From a virus, in IMG/VR virus record IMGVR_UViG_3300033146_002098, positions 16,627-42,994 of that record: DNA of 26,368 nt; one strand, given 5' to 3'. Position numbers and translations under genes: made by a program. The stretch's first letter is position 1. Each line of letters starts with the position of its first letter. Positions 9,688-17,678 of the stretch are shown here, piece by piece. The notes under the pieces were generated by a model, which saw nothing but the letters and a program-made list of their open reading frames with translations, was not told the DNA's origin and did not search any database.

Positions 9688-10252
9688 TATAGGTGATCTT
9701 ATTTTACCAATTGATATAAATACAATTATAGATAAAATAAATGCAGAAGGTGTTAGAAGGGATGTTACTACTCCAGTATTTGATCATAGATTACAAGATC
9801 ATGAAATTGATAAAGATACAATATATAAAATGGCACAAAGAAATGAACTAATAAATAATAATCATTGTTATTGTGAAAGTGATCCTACTATGTCAATTCA
9901 TCATGGTGGAGATGTATTACCTTTAAATATTAATTCTTCAAATATAGATGGTGAAATTGAAGAATCAGATATTAATGGTTTACTAACTGATATTAATGCT
10001 ATGTCAGCTCAAACTAATTGTTCAATACATGAAAATCATTTTACTACATATTATTGTGATTATAATGGTTGTCATGATGGTTGCTGGTCTGTTTGTGGTG
10101 TTCATACATATGGACTTAATTGTGCTACTGATTGTCATTGTCAAAATTATTGTTCATATGTTGGGGACGGTAGTTGTTATTGTCATAATGTATGTCCATG
10201 TCAAAATGTCTGCTCTTGCGATGCTGTTTGTAATTGTGAATTTGTAACTTAA
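9680..10252 (+). CDS. Protein with cysteine-rich repeat C-terminus, candidate radical SAM substrate
   Basis: This 190-residue protein starts after AAGGAGGA inside the end of the radical SAM gene. The N-terminal 120 residues are ordinary and polar, with one HCYC cluster near residue 62. The C-terminal 70 residues hold sixteen of its nineteen cysteines. Residues 166-189 are four exact-length hexapeptide repeats of the form C-x-C-x-x-V, preceded by CHCQNYC and CHDGCWSVC. Two explanations fit: a ribosomally made substrate whose cysteines receive thioether bridges from the adjacent radical SAM enzyme, or a metal-binding, metallothionein-like tail. Position between two fibre genes suggests a virion or fibre-associated protein. 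I know of no named family. The gene is certain; the role is inference. Confidence 0.75.
   Translation: MINIGDLILPIDINTIIDKINAEGVRRDVTTPVFDHRLQDHEIDKDTIYKMAQRNELINNNHCYCESDPTMSIHHGGDVLPLNINSSNIDGEIEESDINGLLTDINAMSAQTNCSIHENHFTTYYCDYNGCHDGCWSVCGVHTYGLNCATDCHCQNYCSYVGDGSCYCHNVCPCQNVCSCDAVCNCEFVT
10175..10246 (+). repeat. Four in-frame 18-bp repeats encoding CxCxxV
   Basis: Four consecutive 18-base units each encode Cys-x-Cys-x-x-Val. The bases differ between units while the amino acid pattern is kept, so selection acts on the peptide pattern rather than on the DNA. Confidence 0.8.
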
Positions 10253-10285
10253 TAAATTTTAAATATAAATAAGGAGATATAAATT

Positions 10286-11506
10286 ATGGGACTTAATAAA
10301 ATACCTGGTGATAAGCTAACTGATCATAATAATTTAGAAGGCTTACAAGGTGGTTCTTCTACTGAACGATATCATTTAACATTAGCTGAAAAAAACGCTA
10401 TTGGTAGCGGTTCTTCTATTGAAACAACTTATCCGATGTTAAAATACTGTAAACAAGATAATTTTGGAGAATTATCAGGTAATGATATAGATTATTATAT
10501 TGATTGTGTTAGTGGTGATGATTCTACTGGTGATGGAACTAGTTCTAATCCTTTTAAAACATTAAAAAAAGCAATAGAATCATCACCAACATTATGGATA
10601 GGCAATTTTAATTTTATAATAATTAATGATATTTATACTTTAGATAGTATGGAGTATATTACTTTAAAAGGTGCTACAAGAATTGATATACCAATACCAA
10701 TTACTTATACTATTAAATCAGAAAGTGGTGGAACATTAACTATCTCTAGAGATTCTAGTTTAGCAGATGGTAATGCTTCTGGTTTATATATTAGTAATTC
10801 TTATAGATCTCTAAGTAAAGAAGAAGTATTGGTAGGAATAATTGCTTTAAAAATTGATGAATGCCAATTACATATCACATGTGCTAATAGTATTAGTTGG
10901 GCAGATACCCCTTCAAAACTCACATTTGCAAAACAATCTAGTTCTGTTGATGGTACTTTTACATTATTTAATTTTAGTGATACTTTTTGGTATTTAGTAG
11001 ATGGATCTTCTACTGTTACATTAACTATTGATATGACTGGTATTAATAGTGGTAATAATTATAGACCTTGCTTAATTCAGGTTCATTCTTTGAGATTTCC
11101 AGTTGGTTATACATATACTGGGAAATTAGTTATTGATACTTTAGATCCTACACTAGAAGTTCCAGCATTAGCACATGTAAATACTACACAAAGAGTATCC
11201 GATGGATTTTGGTTTGTAAATCATAGTGTATTATTAGAAATTAAGAATGCTTATGTAGGATTATTATTTGGATCATTAGGTATATCATCTCATCCAGCAA
11301 TAGTTAGAATTGATAATACTTCTAAAAATAGTAATATAATGTTAGCAAATTCATTAGCACTAACTAATTGTAATGAAGGAATTCATTTAAGAAGAAATAT
11401 AGTTGCAAATTATCAATATTATGGAACTGAGCCAGTATTTACGGGTTGCACTACTGATTATGTCTTAGATGCTAATGCTCAACTAATTCCAAGTGGTACT
11501 ATTTAA
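10286..11506 (+). CDS. Tail fibre / receptor-binding protein with beta-helix start
   Basis: The 406-residue protein starts behind AAGGAGATAT. Residues 11-40 contain LTDHNNLEGLQGG and YHLT, a signature found near the N-terminal or shaft region of many phage fibres. Residues 69-97 read DYYIDCVSGDDSTGDG then NPFKTLKKAI, matching the opening of right-handed parallel beta-helix domains of the pectate-lyase-like type (dyYvd..sGsD...Gt...pFkTi..Ai). The rest is repetitive strand-forming sequence, consistent with a beta-helix. It is therefore a likely receptor-binding or surface-polysaccharide-acting fibre. No catalytic residues can be assigned by eye. An intrinsic terminator follows the gene. Confidence 0.78.
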   Translation: MGLNKIPGDKLTDHNNLEGLQGGSSTERYHLTLAEKNAIGSGSSIETTYPMLKYCKQDNFGELSGNDIDYYIDCVSGDDSTGDGTSSNPFKTLKKAIESSPTLWIGNFNFIIINDIYTLDSMEYITLKGATRIDIPIPITYTIKSESGGTLTISRDSSLADGNASGLYISNSYRSLSKEEVLVGIIALKIDECQLHITCANSISWADTPSKLTFAKQSSSVDGTFTLFNFSDTFWYLVDGSSTVTLTIDMTGINSGNNYRPCLIQVHSLRFPVGYTYTGKLVIDTLDPTLEVPALAHVNTTQRVSDGFWFVNHSVLLEIKNAYVGLLFGSLGISSHPAIVRIDNTSKNSNIMLANSLALTNCNEGIHLRRNIVANYQYYGTEPVFTGCTTDYVLDANAQLIPSGTI

Positions 11507-11529
11507 AATGTATTGATATATAGTCAATT

Positions 11530-11556
11530 ACTATGGAGACGAGCTCCATAGTTTTC
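11530..11556 (+). terminator. Intrinsic terminator after the beta-helix fibre gene
   Basis: A 9-bp stem ACTATGGAG / CTCCATAGT (11530-11538 and 11544-11552) with a 5-base loop is followed by TTTTC. It is one of the few GC-containing hairpins in this AT-rich stretch and lies 24 bases after a stop codon. Confidence 0.75.
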
Positions 11557-11599
11557 TTCACTAATCCAAATAAATTAATTTTTAAAGGAGTAATTAAAA

Positions 11600-12139
11600 A
11601 TGAACATAGCAATTTATAACAAATCAACCAAAATTTTACATCATATTATTAATGATGCTGAAATATTTTCTAATGAGATTAAAGGTAGTAATAAAACTAT
11701 GAAAGGTTTTTCAGGATGGGTTGATTATGGTTTTATAACAATTCCAGATTCCTATAATTTAGCTGATCATATATCTGGATCAGAAACCATTACACAAACA
11801 GATCCTATTACTGGAGAATCTCATGAAGTTACAGTACCAACTTATGATAATGGTGCTTATATTGAAGGCGAATTAATTCCAAATTCAGATTCAGTAGTTG
11901 ATGAATATGATGCTACTGCAGTACAAGCTAAAGAACTTGGTATATTAGTTACTAAAAAAGTAAGAAGACAATATACATTAGATAATGAAAATGAACTTAA
12001 TAGAAAAATGAATGCTGTTAATAATGGTATACTTGATAGTTCTTCTGATGATGGTATTAAAGCTATTTCTGATTTTACAGCTTATAATACTTATGTTGAG
12101 CAATGTATTACAGAAGCTAAATCAGAATTAGGAATTTAA
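11600..12139 (+). CDS. Putative fibre-associated or fibre-assembly protein
   Basis: This 179-residue protein starts behind AAAGGAG. Its N-terminus (MNIAIYNKSTKILHHII) and mid-region (GFSGWVDYGFITIPDSYN) look like the short accessory proteins that follow fibre genes in many phages. The C-terminal half is helical and charged (residues 118-179, ending TYVEQCITEAKSELGI), similar in layout to fibre-assembly proteins. There is no enzyme motif, signal peptide or membrane segment. The role is inferred from neighbours only. It sits between a terminator and a small Lys-rich protein gene, so it may start a separate short transcript. Confidence 0.5.
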   Translation: MNIAIYNKSTKILHHIINDAEIFSNEIKGSNKTMKGFSGWVDYGFITIPDSYNLADHISGSETITQTDPITGESHEVTVPTYDNGAYIEGELIPNSDSVVDEYDATAVQAKELGILVTKKVRRQYTLDNENELNRKMNAVNNGILDSSSDDGIKAISDFTAYNTYVEQCITEAKSELGI

Positions 12140-12188
12140 ATCAGAATTATTTTGAATATATTAAAAATTTAAAGGAGAATTTAAAATA

Positions 12189-12497
12189 ATGCCAAAGAAA
12201 AAAGATAATAAGGAATCTAAAAAGAAATCAAAAGTAACAAAAATAGATTCTAAAAAAGATAATAAGGAATCTAAAAAGAAATCAAAAGTAACAAAAATAG
12301 ATTCTAAAAAAGTAAATAAAAATAATTTACAATCTGAAATTAAAGAATTAAAAATTCAGATTTATGATATTTTAGAAAATGAAAATATGATTAATCTTAA
12401 TATTAAACAATTAACTAATAAGCATAATGAATTAGAAAAAAATAAAATGGAATTAATAGGTAAATTAAATAAGTTAAGAACTCAATTAGTTAAATAA
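12189..12497 (+). CDS. Small Lys-rich coiled-coil protein with internal tandem repeat
   Basis: This 102-residue, strongly basic protein starts behind AAAGGAG. Residues 6-23 and 24-41 are two identical 18-residue units beginning DNKESKKK. Residues about 46-100 form a heptad-like coiled coil (LQSEIKELKIQIYDIL and later LEKNKMELIGKLNKL). It could bind nucleic acid or act as a small scaffold or structural protein. I do not recognise a family. It is the last gene before a strong terminator and closes the tail module. Confidence 0.55.
   Translation: MPKKKDNKESKKKSKVTKIDSKKDNKESKKKSKVTKIDSKKVNKNNLQSEIKELKIQIYDILENENMINLNIKQLTNKHNELEKNKMELIGKLNKLRTQLVK
12204..12311 (+). repeat. Exact 54-bp tandem duplication
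   Basis: Two identical 54-base units (12204-12257 and 12258-12311) lie inside the Lys-rich gene. There is no synonymous difference between the copies, which points to a recent in-frame duplication. Confidence 0.9.
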
Positions 12498-12542
12498 AAT
12501 AGTTATTTCGCTGACAATATACATTACTTATTTTAAGTATAA

Positions 12543-12575
12543 GGGGATATTAAAAATTAATATCCCCCATTTTTT
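12543..12575 (+). terminator. Intrinsic terminator closing the tail module
   Basis: A 10-bp perfect stem GGGGATATTA / TAATATCCCC (12543-12552 and 12558-12567) with a 5-base loop is followed by CA and six T. It nearly duplicates the stem of the terminator at 5034. Confidence 0.9.
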
Positions 12576-12643
12576 ACGTGTTAATTATTAATATTTTAAT
12601 AATTAGATTAAATACTGAAAATAGGTTCTTATTATATCATTCC

Positions 12644-12746
12644 AAAAAAAGATCAACAGTAGAGAGAACATATCTAAAAATATATTATATATAAATAATA
12701 GTTGTACCAAAACAACTACTAACTATAAAGTAATTAAAGATATATG
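12644..12746 (+). repeat. 103-bp direct repeat, copy 1 (candidate structured RNA)
   Basis: This copy is identical to 12845-12947 except at 12707 and 12709, both in the loop of a hairpin with stem TAGTTGT/ACAACTA (12699-12718). CATATCT near the 5' end can pair with AGATAT near the 3' end to enclose the element. An alternative pairing ATAGTT/AACTAT competes with the central hairpin. A hairpin GTTCT-ATA-AGAAC (12750-12762) follows at once. Confidence 0.8.
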
Positions 12747-12813
12747 TAAGTTCTATAAGAACAATGGAGTAGTTTTTTAAAGTCAGATCGCAGAATCTAT
12801 TAAAAAATTAAAT

Positions 12814-12838
12814 TGTTCTTATAAGAAACATTTTTTTT
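12814..12838 (+). terminator. Intrinsic terminator between the two repeat units
   Basis: The near-palindrome TGTTCTTATAAGAAACA (12814-12830, one bulged A) is followed by eight T. It would end a short RNA that contains repeat copy 1, making that unit a likely independent small transcript of under 200 bases. Confidence 0.65.
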
Positions 12839-12844
12839 ACATTG

Positions 12845-12947
12845 AAAAAAAGATCAACAGTAGAGAGAACATATCTAAAAATATATTATATATAAATAAT
12901 AGTTGTAACCAAACAACTACTAACTATAAAGTAATTAAAGATATATG
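12845..12947 (+). repeat. 103-bp direct repeat, copy 2 (candidate structured RNA)
   Basis: This is the second copy of the element, offset exactly 201 bases from the first and 101/103 identical to it. It is followed at once by a hairpin GTTCTT-CTTGA-AAGAAC (12948-12964), which has the same shape as the one after copy 1 but a different loop and stem length. Conservation stops at the edge of that hairpin. Confidence 0.8.
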
Positions 12948-13080
12948 GTTCTTCTTGAAAGAACATTGACCAGTCTTTTAAGTGTAGTTACAAAAAATAA
13001 TCATTTTATCAATTAATTTCAAAAAAGTATCTTTTATAGTATCTCTTTTTTTTTGTTAAATTTTTAAATTTTTAGTATTA

Positions 13081-13125
13081 AGATAGGATTTTTTAATCTT
13101 TAGTGAGATTAAAAAAATCCAATCT
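13081..13125. other. Long hairpin upstream of the RNA polymerase gene
   Basis: AGAT-A-GGATTTTTTAATCT pairs with AGATTAAAAAAATCC-A-ATCT across a 6-base loop, with one mismatch and one extra A, giving about 18 paired bases. There is no T-run after it, so it is not a standard terminator on the + strand. A small hairpin AGACTAAAGTCT follows at 13131-13142. An RNA leader structure or a protein-binding site is possible. Confidence 0.6.
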
Positions 13126-13250
13126 AAGAAAGACTAAAGTCTACTATTACACTATTTAAAAATTAGTTATACTTTCATTTATATCAGTACAAAAAATATA
13201 AAAAATTTTAAAAAATTACAAAATAAATATCTGACAAGAAAGGAAACAAA

Positions 13251-16200
13251 ATGTATACTCCAGAAAAAATACAATTATTTATTAGAAAGGTCAATAAACT
13301 TAGATTTCTTCCTAATACTAAAGAAAATAGAAATAAATATAAAATTATATATCTACCAGAAAATATCAAATTTGATAAAGTATATCCTTTAATGAACTTA
13401 TATAAACAAGATATTAGGAGAGTTGTTAATCCAAGATTAAAAATTTCTGGTATGGGTACTATTAATATAAATACAGATACTAATAAAGCTATTAAAAAAT
13501 TAGGACTATTAATATCAGTTAATAGAAAATCAGTTGAAAATACTAATCAGAATTATATTATTGATACAACAGAAATAATCAAAAAAATTATTACTGTTAA
13601 TAAAAGAAATTTTATTTCTAGTGTAAGTAATAGATTATATACTTCTTTATTAGATAAGTTAGTTACTCCTTTAAATAAAAATAAAAAAGAAACTACTTAT
13701 AAAAATATTATAATGTATTGCATGGATGTAGGTTCACCAATAGAACCAGATATTAAAAGAAGAGTTATATTTCCATTATTATTTTTTTATATTAGAAATA
13801 AAATACAAATACCTGGTATAGATTATATTTTTTTATGTTTAGTAAATTCTAAAAAACCTGATAAGTTACCAGTATACATAAAAATTTATGATTCTAATAT
13901 TAAAGGTAATTTCTATTCAAGAATAATGAATATTTTTAAAAGTATCAAATTAGATAATACTGAAATTGAAAATTATGTAGATGATCTTTCACAAAATATA
14001 ATTAAAAATGAAACAGATAATTCTAATATGTTAAATAATATATATCAGAAAATTACCAATAAGAAATCTGATGAAGTAACTGATGTTGAAAAATATAAAA
14101 TCAATAATAAGATTTCATCTGCAATATCAATATATTTAAAAGATAATCCAGAAAATACAAATTTATTTACAGATATATTAGGTAAAAAATCTGATTCTGT
14201 TAATGAATTAATATTGAAACATGCAATAATAGCAACTGCAACTATATATGCAGCAACTAGAAATAAAGAAAAAAGTGATAAAATTTTAAAAATTGGATTA
14301 AAATCAAGTAAGAAAACTAATACTAAATTAAAAAATAATGATATTAATATAATTAAAAAATTTACTGATTTAACAGATACTTATATAGATAGAGTAATAG
14401 ATAAATTTACTTTTCAGAATTTATCTCAAGATCCATTAATATCTAAATTAGATTTACCAAAGATAGTAGACGATAAAGTTCCTGATGAATTATTTTATAA
14501 GAAACAATATGATTATACTGTGGAATTAAAAAATGATATAATTAAATTATTTAAACAATTTGAAACAAAACAATTTCCATTAAAATTAATTAGTATTAAA
14601 GCTAGTAATAAACAAAATGAAAATGAAATTAAAAAAACAGTATATATGGTTTTTGATATTACATTACAAGATGATAAAGGTAAACAATTTAATATACAAT
14701 TAATGTTACCAAGTATAGATAGTAATGGTAATTTTTTAATAAATGGACATAAGAAATTATTAATAAATCAATTAATATTAAAGCCAGTATATTTTCCAAA
14801 ACCAAGAGTATGTAAAATAACTTCTTTTTTCTCAACAGTAACAATTGAAAATAGATATGTTAGACAAATTTATTATTTAAGAATTTATCTAGTTGGTTTA
14901 GTATTGTCTATGTATAATTATTTAGCATATACTACAAGATCATTAGGTGGTCCTGATTATATATTTAAAAGATTAGGATTAACTTATCAAATTAGTGATA
15001 ATACTAAAGAAACAACTAAAATTAAAAGAAGTACTAAAAATAATTGGTATATAAATTTTTTTAATCAAGGTACTATATTTTTTAATAAAGCTAAAATGGA
15101 ATCTTCACCGTTATTAAGATCATTATATTATGGTATGAAAATGGTTAATTATAAAAGATTAAAAATTACATTACAACAATTTTTAGATCCTAATTTTCAA
15201 TCAACAATAATAATATTAGGAACTGGAAAAAAGAATGCTCCTTATAGATTAGATAATCTTAATGCTGGATTCTTAGATCAAGTAACTAAAGAATTATTAG
15301 AAAATGATAATTATCCTACAAAGTTACTTGATTTATTTTGGTGGGCTATGGAAAAAGTTCAAACTGATTATGTAGATGTTAGAACTGATTTGTCAAAACA
15401 AAGAGTTAGATCAACAGAAGTTTTTACTCATGGAGTATATAAGCAATTATTAATAGCATATAATCAATATTTAAATAAAAGATTATCTGGTATTGAAGAT
15501 GCTAATTTTGAAATTGATCCAATGCATGTATTTAAACAAATTGCTAATTCTCAATTAGTTAGAATGAAAAATAATATTAATCCAATGCAAGAATTAACTG
15601 ATATGAGTAGAACTACTTTAGTAGGTTTAGGTGGTATAGCTAATTCTAATGGAGCTACAGGTTCTTTGAGAACTATTAATGATAGTTACTTTGGTACATT
15701 AGCTCCTGCTGATACTCCAGAAGGTGGTGCTATTGGGATATTAAATCAATTAACTGTTAATAGTAGTTTTAAAAATACAAGAGGAGAATTAAATCTTAAA
15801 CAAATTAATAATAATGAAAAAGCAGGTTTATTATCAGTTAGTGGTGCTATTGTTCCATTCTGTAATCATAATGATGGAGCTAGAATGATGATGGCTACAA
15901 ACCAAACTAGACAGATTGTATCATTAATGAATCCTGAACCACCATTAGTTCAAACTGGTTATGAAACAATTTTAGCTAGTTTTTTAAGTGATGCTTTTTT
16001 AAAAAGAAGTCCATTTAATGGAACAATAGTTGAAGTTACTAATAATTATATAATGATAAAAGAAAAATCAAAACAACATCAAAAAGAAAATAAAATTAAA
16101 ATTGATTTACAACCTGTTTTATTACCTTCTGGTCAAGGTATTCATGGAGTTTCATATTTTAATCCAAAAGTAAAAGTAGGTCAAAAGATAAAATATAATC

Positions 16201-17678
16201 AAGTTATTGCTGAAGGTGCTACTATGGTTGATTCTACTATATCATTAGGTAGAAATTTATTAGTAGGTTATATGCCATATAAAGGTTATAATTTTGAAGA
16301 TGGAATAGTAATCAATTCTAAATTATTAAAACAAAAAAGAATGATATCAAAGCATTTACAAAAAATTGAATTTCATATACCAGAAAATTCAAAAATATTA
16401 TCAACACCAGGAAATGATCCTAATAGAAAAGATATTAGTTCTACATTAGAAGAATTATTTAATATTACAAATGATGAAGGCGGGATAAAATATTCAGCTG
16501 GTGATACTATAATATCATATTTACCAAAACAAATATCTGAAATGATTGAATTAGATATTGATGAAATGACATCAGATGGAATTATATTAATAAAGGCTCC
16601 TTATGACGGTAGAATAATAGATATTGAAGTGAGTAGTAATGAATCTATAGATGATCATCCAAAATTAAAAAAATTATTTTTGACTAGTAATCAATTAAAA
16701 AAATCAAAAGGAAAAGCAGTAATTCCAAATGGTAAATATAAATTAAAAGATGAAACATTTAAAGGAACTATAATTAATATATTATATGAATATAAAGATG
16801 AAGGAATTATACTTGGTAATAAATATTGTAATAGACATGGTAATAAAGGCACAATTTGTTATATAGAAGATAAAATGCCTATTACTCCTTGGGGAGAAGA
16901 ATTAGATATTATATTTAATCCACTTGGTATTATTTCTAGAATGAATATTGGTCAAATTTTAGAATTATATTGTGGTTTAATTTGTAGAGAATTAAGAAAT
17001 AGAATGGTTAAAAATTCTTCTAAAAAGAATGTAACTAGTTTACTTAAAAATATATATCAGGATATATTAGATAATAGTCCTAAGAAAGTTGTATCTAAAT
17101 CTATGATTAAAATTATAAATAATATGAGTACAACTGTTTATAAAAAATGGTTTGAAAATAATGTTAAAAATAGAATTGGTTTTTCTTTAATATTTCCTAC
17201 GTTTAATACTCCAACTATGAAAGATATTTCAAAAGTATTAATAAAATTAAAACTAAAAGATTCATATATATTAGATTTACCAAGTTATGGACCAGGAGTT
17301 AAAACAAAATTCCCAGTAGCTGTAGGTTACTTATATATTTACAAATTAGAACATATGGCTAAATTTAAATTATCATCGAGATCAACCGCAAAGTATTCTA
17401 GTAAAACTATGCAACCAACAGTAGGTAAAAAAAATATTGGCGGTCAAAGATTTGGTGAATTTGATTCATGGGCTTTATTTAGTTATGGAGCTAAATCATT
17501 AATAAAAGAATTTTATAGTTTATCATCTGATGATGTTAGTAATAAAAATAAAGTAATATCTGATATTATACAAGATGGATTAGCTCATTTACCAGATGAA
17601 GCTAAAACAACTCCAACAAAGGATTTATTAGAAATGTATATTAAAATGATGATGTTAGATATACAAGGAGAAATGTAA
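13251..17678 (+). CDS. Phage DNA-directed RNA polymerase beta-subunit homologue
   Basis: The 1475-residue protein carries the RpoB conserved blocks in order: GNFLINGHKKLL (493-504), NPMQELTDMSRTT (777-789), ADTPEGGAIG (820-829), SGAIVPFCNHNDGARMMMA (864-882), LGRNLLVGYMPYKGYNFEDG (999-1018), GNKYCNRHGNKG (1189-1200) and GGQRFGEFDSWAL (1397-1409). The two lysines of the catalytic region (K1191 and K1199) are kept. Beta and beta-prime together form the active centre; no beta-prime or sigma gene is in the window. Compared with bacterial beta, which has the first block near residue 130, this protein has roughly 360 extra N-terminal residues of unknown fold and a shorter remainder. In phiKZ/AR9-type phages beta is split into two genes, whereas here it is one chain. 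The start follows AGAAAGGAAA, and the stop overlaps the next start (TAATG). Confidence 0.92.
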   Translation: MYTPEKIQLFIRKVNKLRFLPNTKENRNKYKIIYLPENIKFDKVYPLMNLYKQDIRRVVNPRLKISGMGTININTDTNKAIKKLGLLISVNRKSVENTNQNYIIDTTEIIKKIITVNKRNFISSVSNRLYTSLLDKLVTPLNKNKKETTYKNIIMYCMDVGSPIEPDIKRRVIFPLLFFYIRNKIQIPGIDYIFLCLVNSKKPDKLPVYIKIYDSNIKGNFYSRIMNIFKSIKLDNTEIENYVDDLSQNIIKNETDNSNMLNNIYQKITNKKSDEVTDVEKYKINNKISSAISIYLKDNPENTNLFTDILGKKSDSVNELILKHAIIATATIYAATRNKEKSDKILKIGLKSSKKTNTKLKNNDINIIKKFTDLTDTYIDRVIDKFTFQNLSQDPLISKLDLPKIVDDKVPDELFYKKQYDYTVELKNDIIKLFKQFETKQFPLKLISIKASNKQNENEIKKTVYMVFDITLQDDKGKQFNIQLMLPSIDSNGNFLINGHKKLLINQLILKPVYFPKPRVCKITSFFSTVTIENRYVRQIYYLRIYLVGLVLSMYNYLAYTTRSLGGPDYIFKRLGLTYQISDNTKETTKIKRSTKNNWYINFFNQGTIFFNKAKMESSPLLRSLYYGMKMVNYKRLKITLQQFLDPNFQSTIIILGTGKKNAPYRLDNLNAGFLDQVTKELLENDNYPTKLLDLFWWAMEKVQTDYVDVRTDLSKQRVRSTEVFTHGVYKQLLIAYNQYLNKRLSGIEDANFEIDPMHVFKQIANSQLVRMKNNINPMQELTDMSRTTLVGLGGIANSNGATGSLRTINDSYFGTLAPADTPEGGAIGILNQLTVNSSFKNTRGELNLKQINNNEKAGLLSVSGAIVPFCNHNDGARMMMATNQTRQIVSLMNPEPPLVQTGYETILASFLSDAFLKRSPFNGTIVEVTNNYIMIKEKSKQHQKENKIKIDLQPVLLPSGQGIHGVSYFNPKVKVGQKIKYNQVIAEGATMVDSTISLGRNLLVGYMPYKGYNFEDGIVINSKLLKQKRMISKHLQKIEFHIPENSKILSTPGNDPNRKDISSTLEELFNITNDEGGIKYSAGDTIISYLPKQISEMIELDIDEMTSDGIILIKAPYDGRIIDIEVSSNESIDDHPKLKKLFLTSNQLKKSKGKAVIPNGKYKLKDETFKGTIINILYEYKDEGIILGNKYCNRHGNKGTICYIEDKMPITPWGEELDIIFNPLGIISRMNIGQILELYCGLICRELRNRMVKNSSKKNVTSLLKNIYQDILDNSPKKVVSKSMIKIINNMSTTVYKKWFENNVKNRIGFSLIFPTFNTPTMKDISKVLIKLKLKDSYILDLPSYGPGVKTKFPVAVGYLYIYKLEHMAKFKLSSRSTAKYSSKTMQPTVGKKNIGGQRFGEFDSWALFSYGAKSLIKEFYSLSSDDVSNKNKVISDIIQDGLAHLPDEAKTTPTKDLLEMYIKMMMLDIQGEM

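Larger units (their letters stand above)
12498..13250 (+). other. 753-bp non-coding region between tail module and RNA polymerase gene
   Basis: No plausible reading frame with a ribosome binding site lies here. In order it holds the tail-module terminator (12543), an AT-rich lead, repeat copy 1 (12644-12746) with a hairpin at 12750-12762, a terminator (12814-12838), repeat copy 2 (12845-12947) with a hairpin at 12948-12964, a T-run near 13046-13054, and a long hairpin at 13081-13125. The last 120 bases are an AT-rich leader to the polymerase gene, ending in AGAAAGGAAA. Promoters must be here, but base composition makes calling them by eye unreliable. Confidence 0.7.

Noticed and set aside
12644-12947. 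CRISPR array
   Set aside because: Only two copies, 103 bp each, with a 98-bp gap and internal stems; no short repeat-spacer pattern.
12600-13000. tRNA genes
   Set aside because: GTTC-containing hairpins suggested T-arms, but no cloverleaf, no GGTTCRA loop and no acceptor stem can be drawn.
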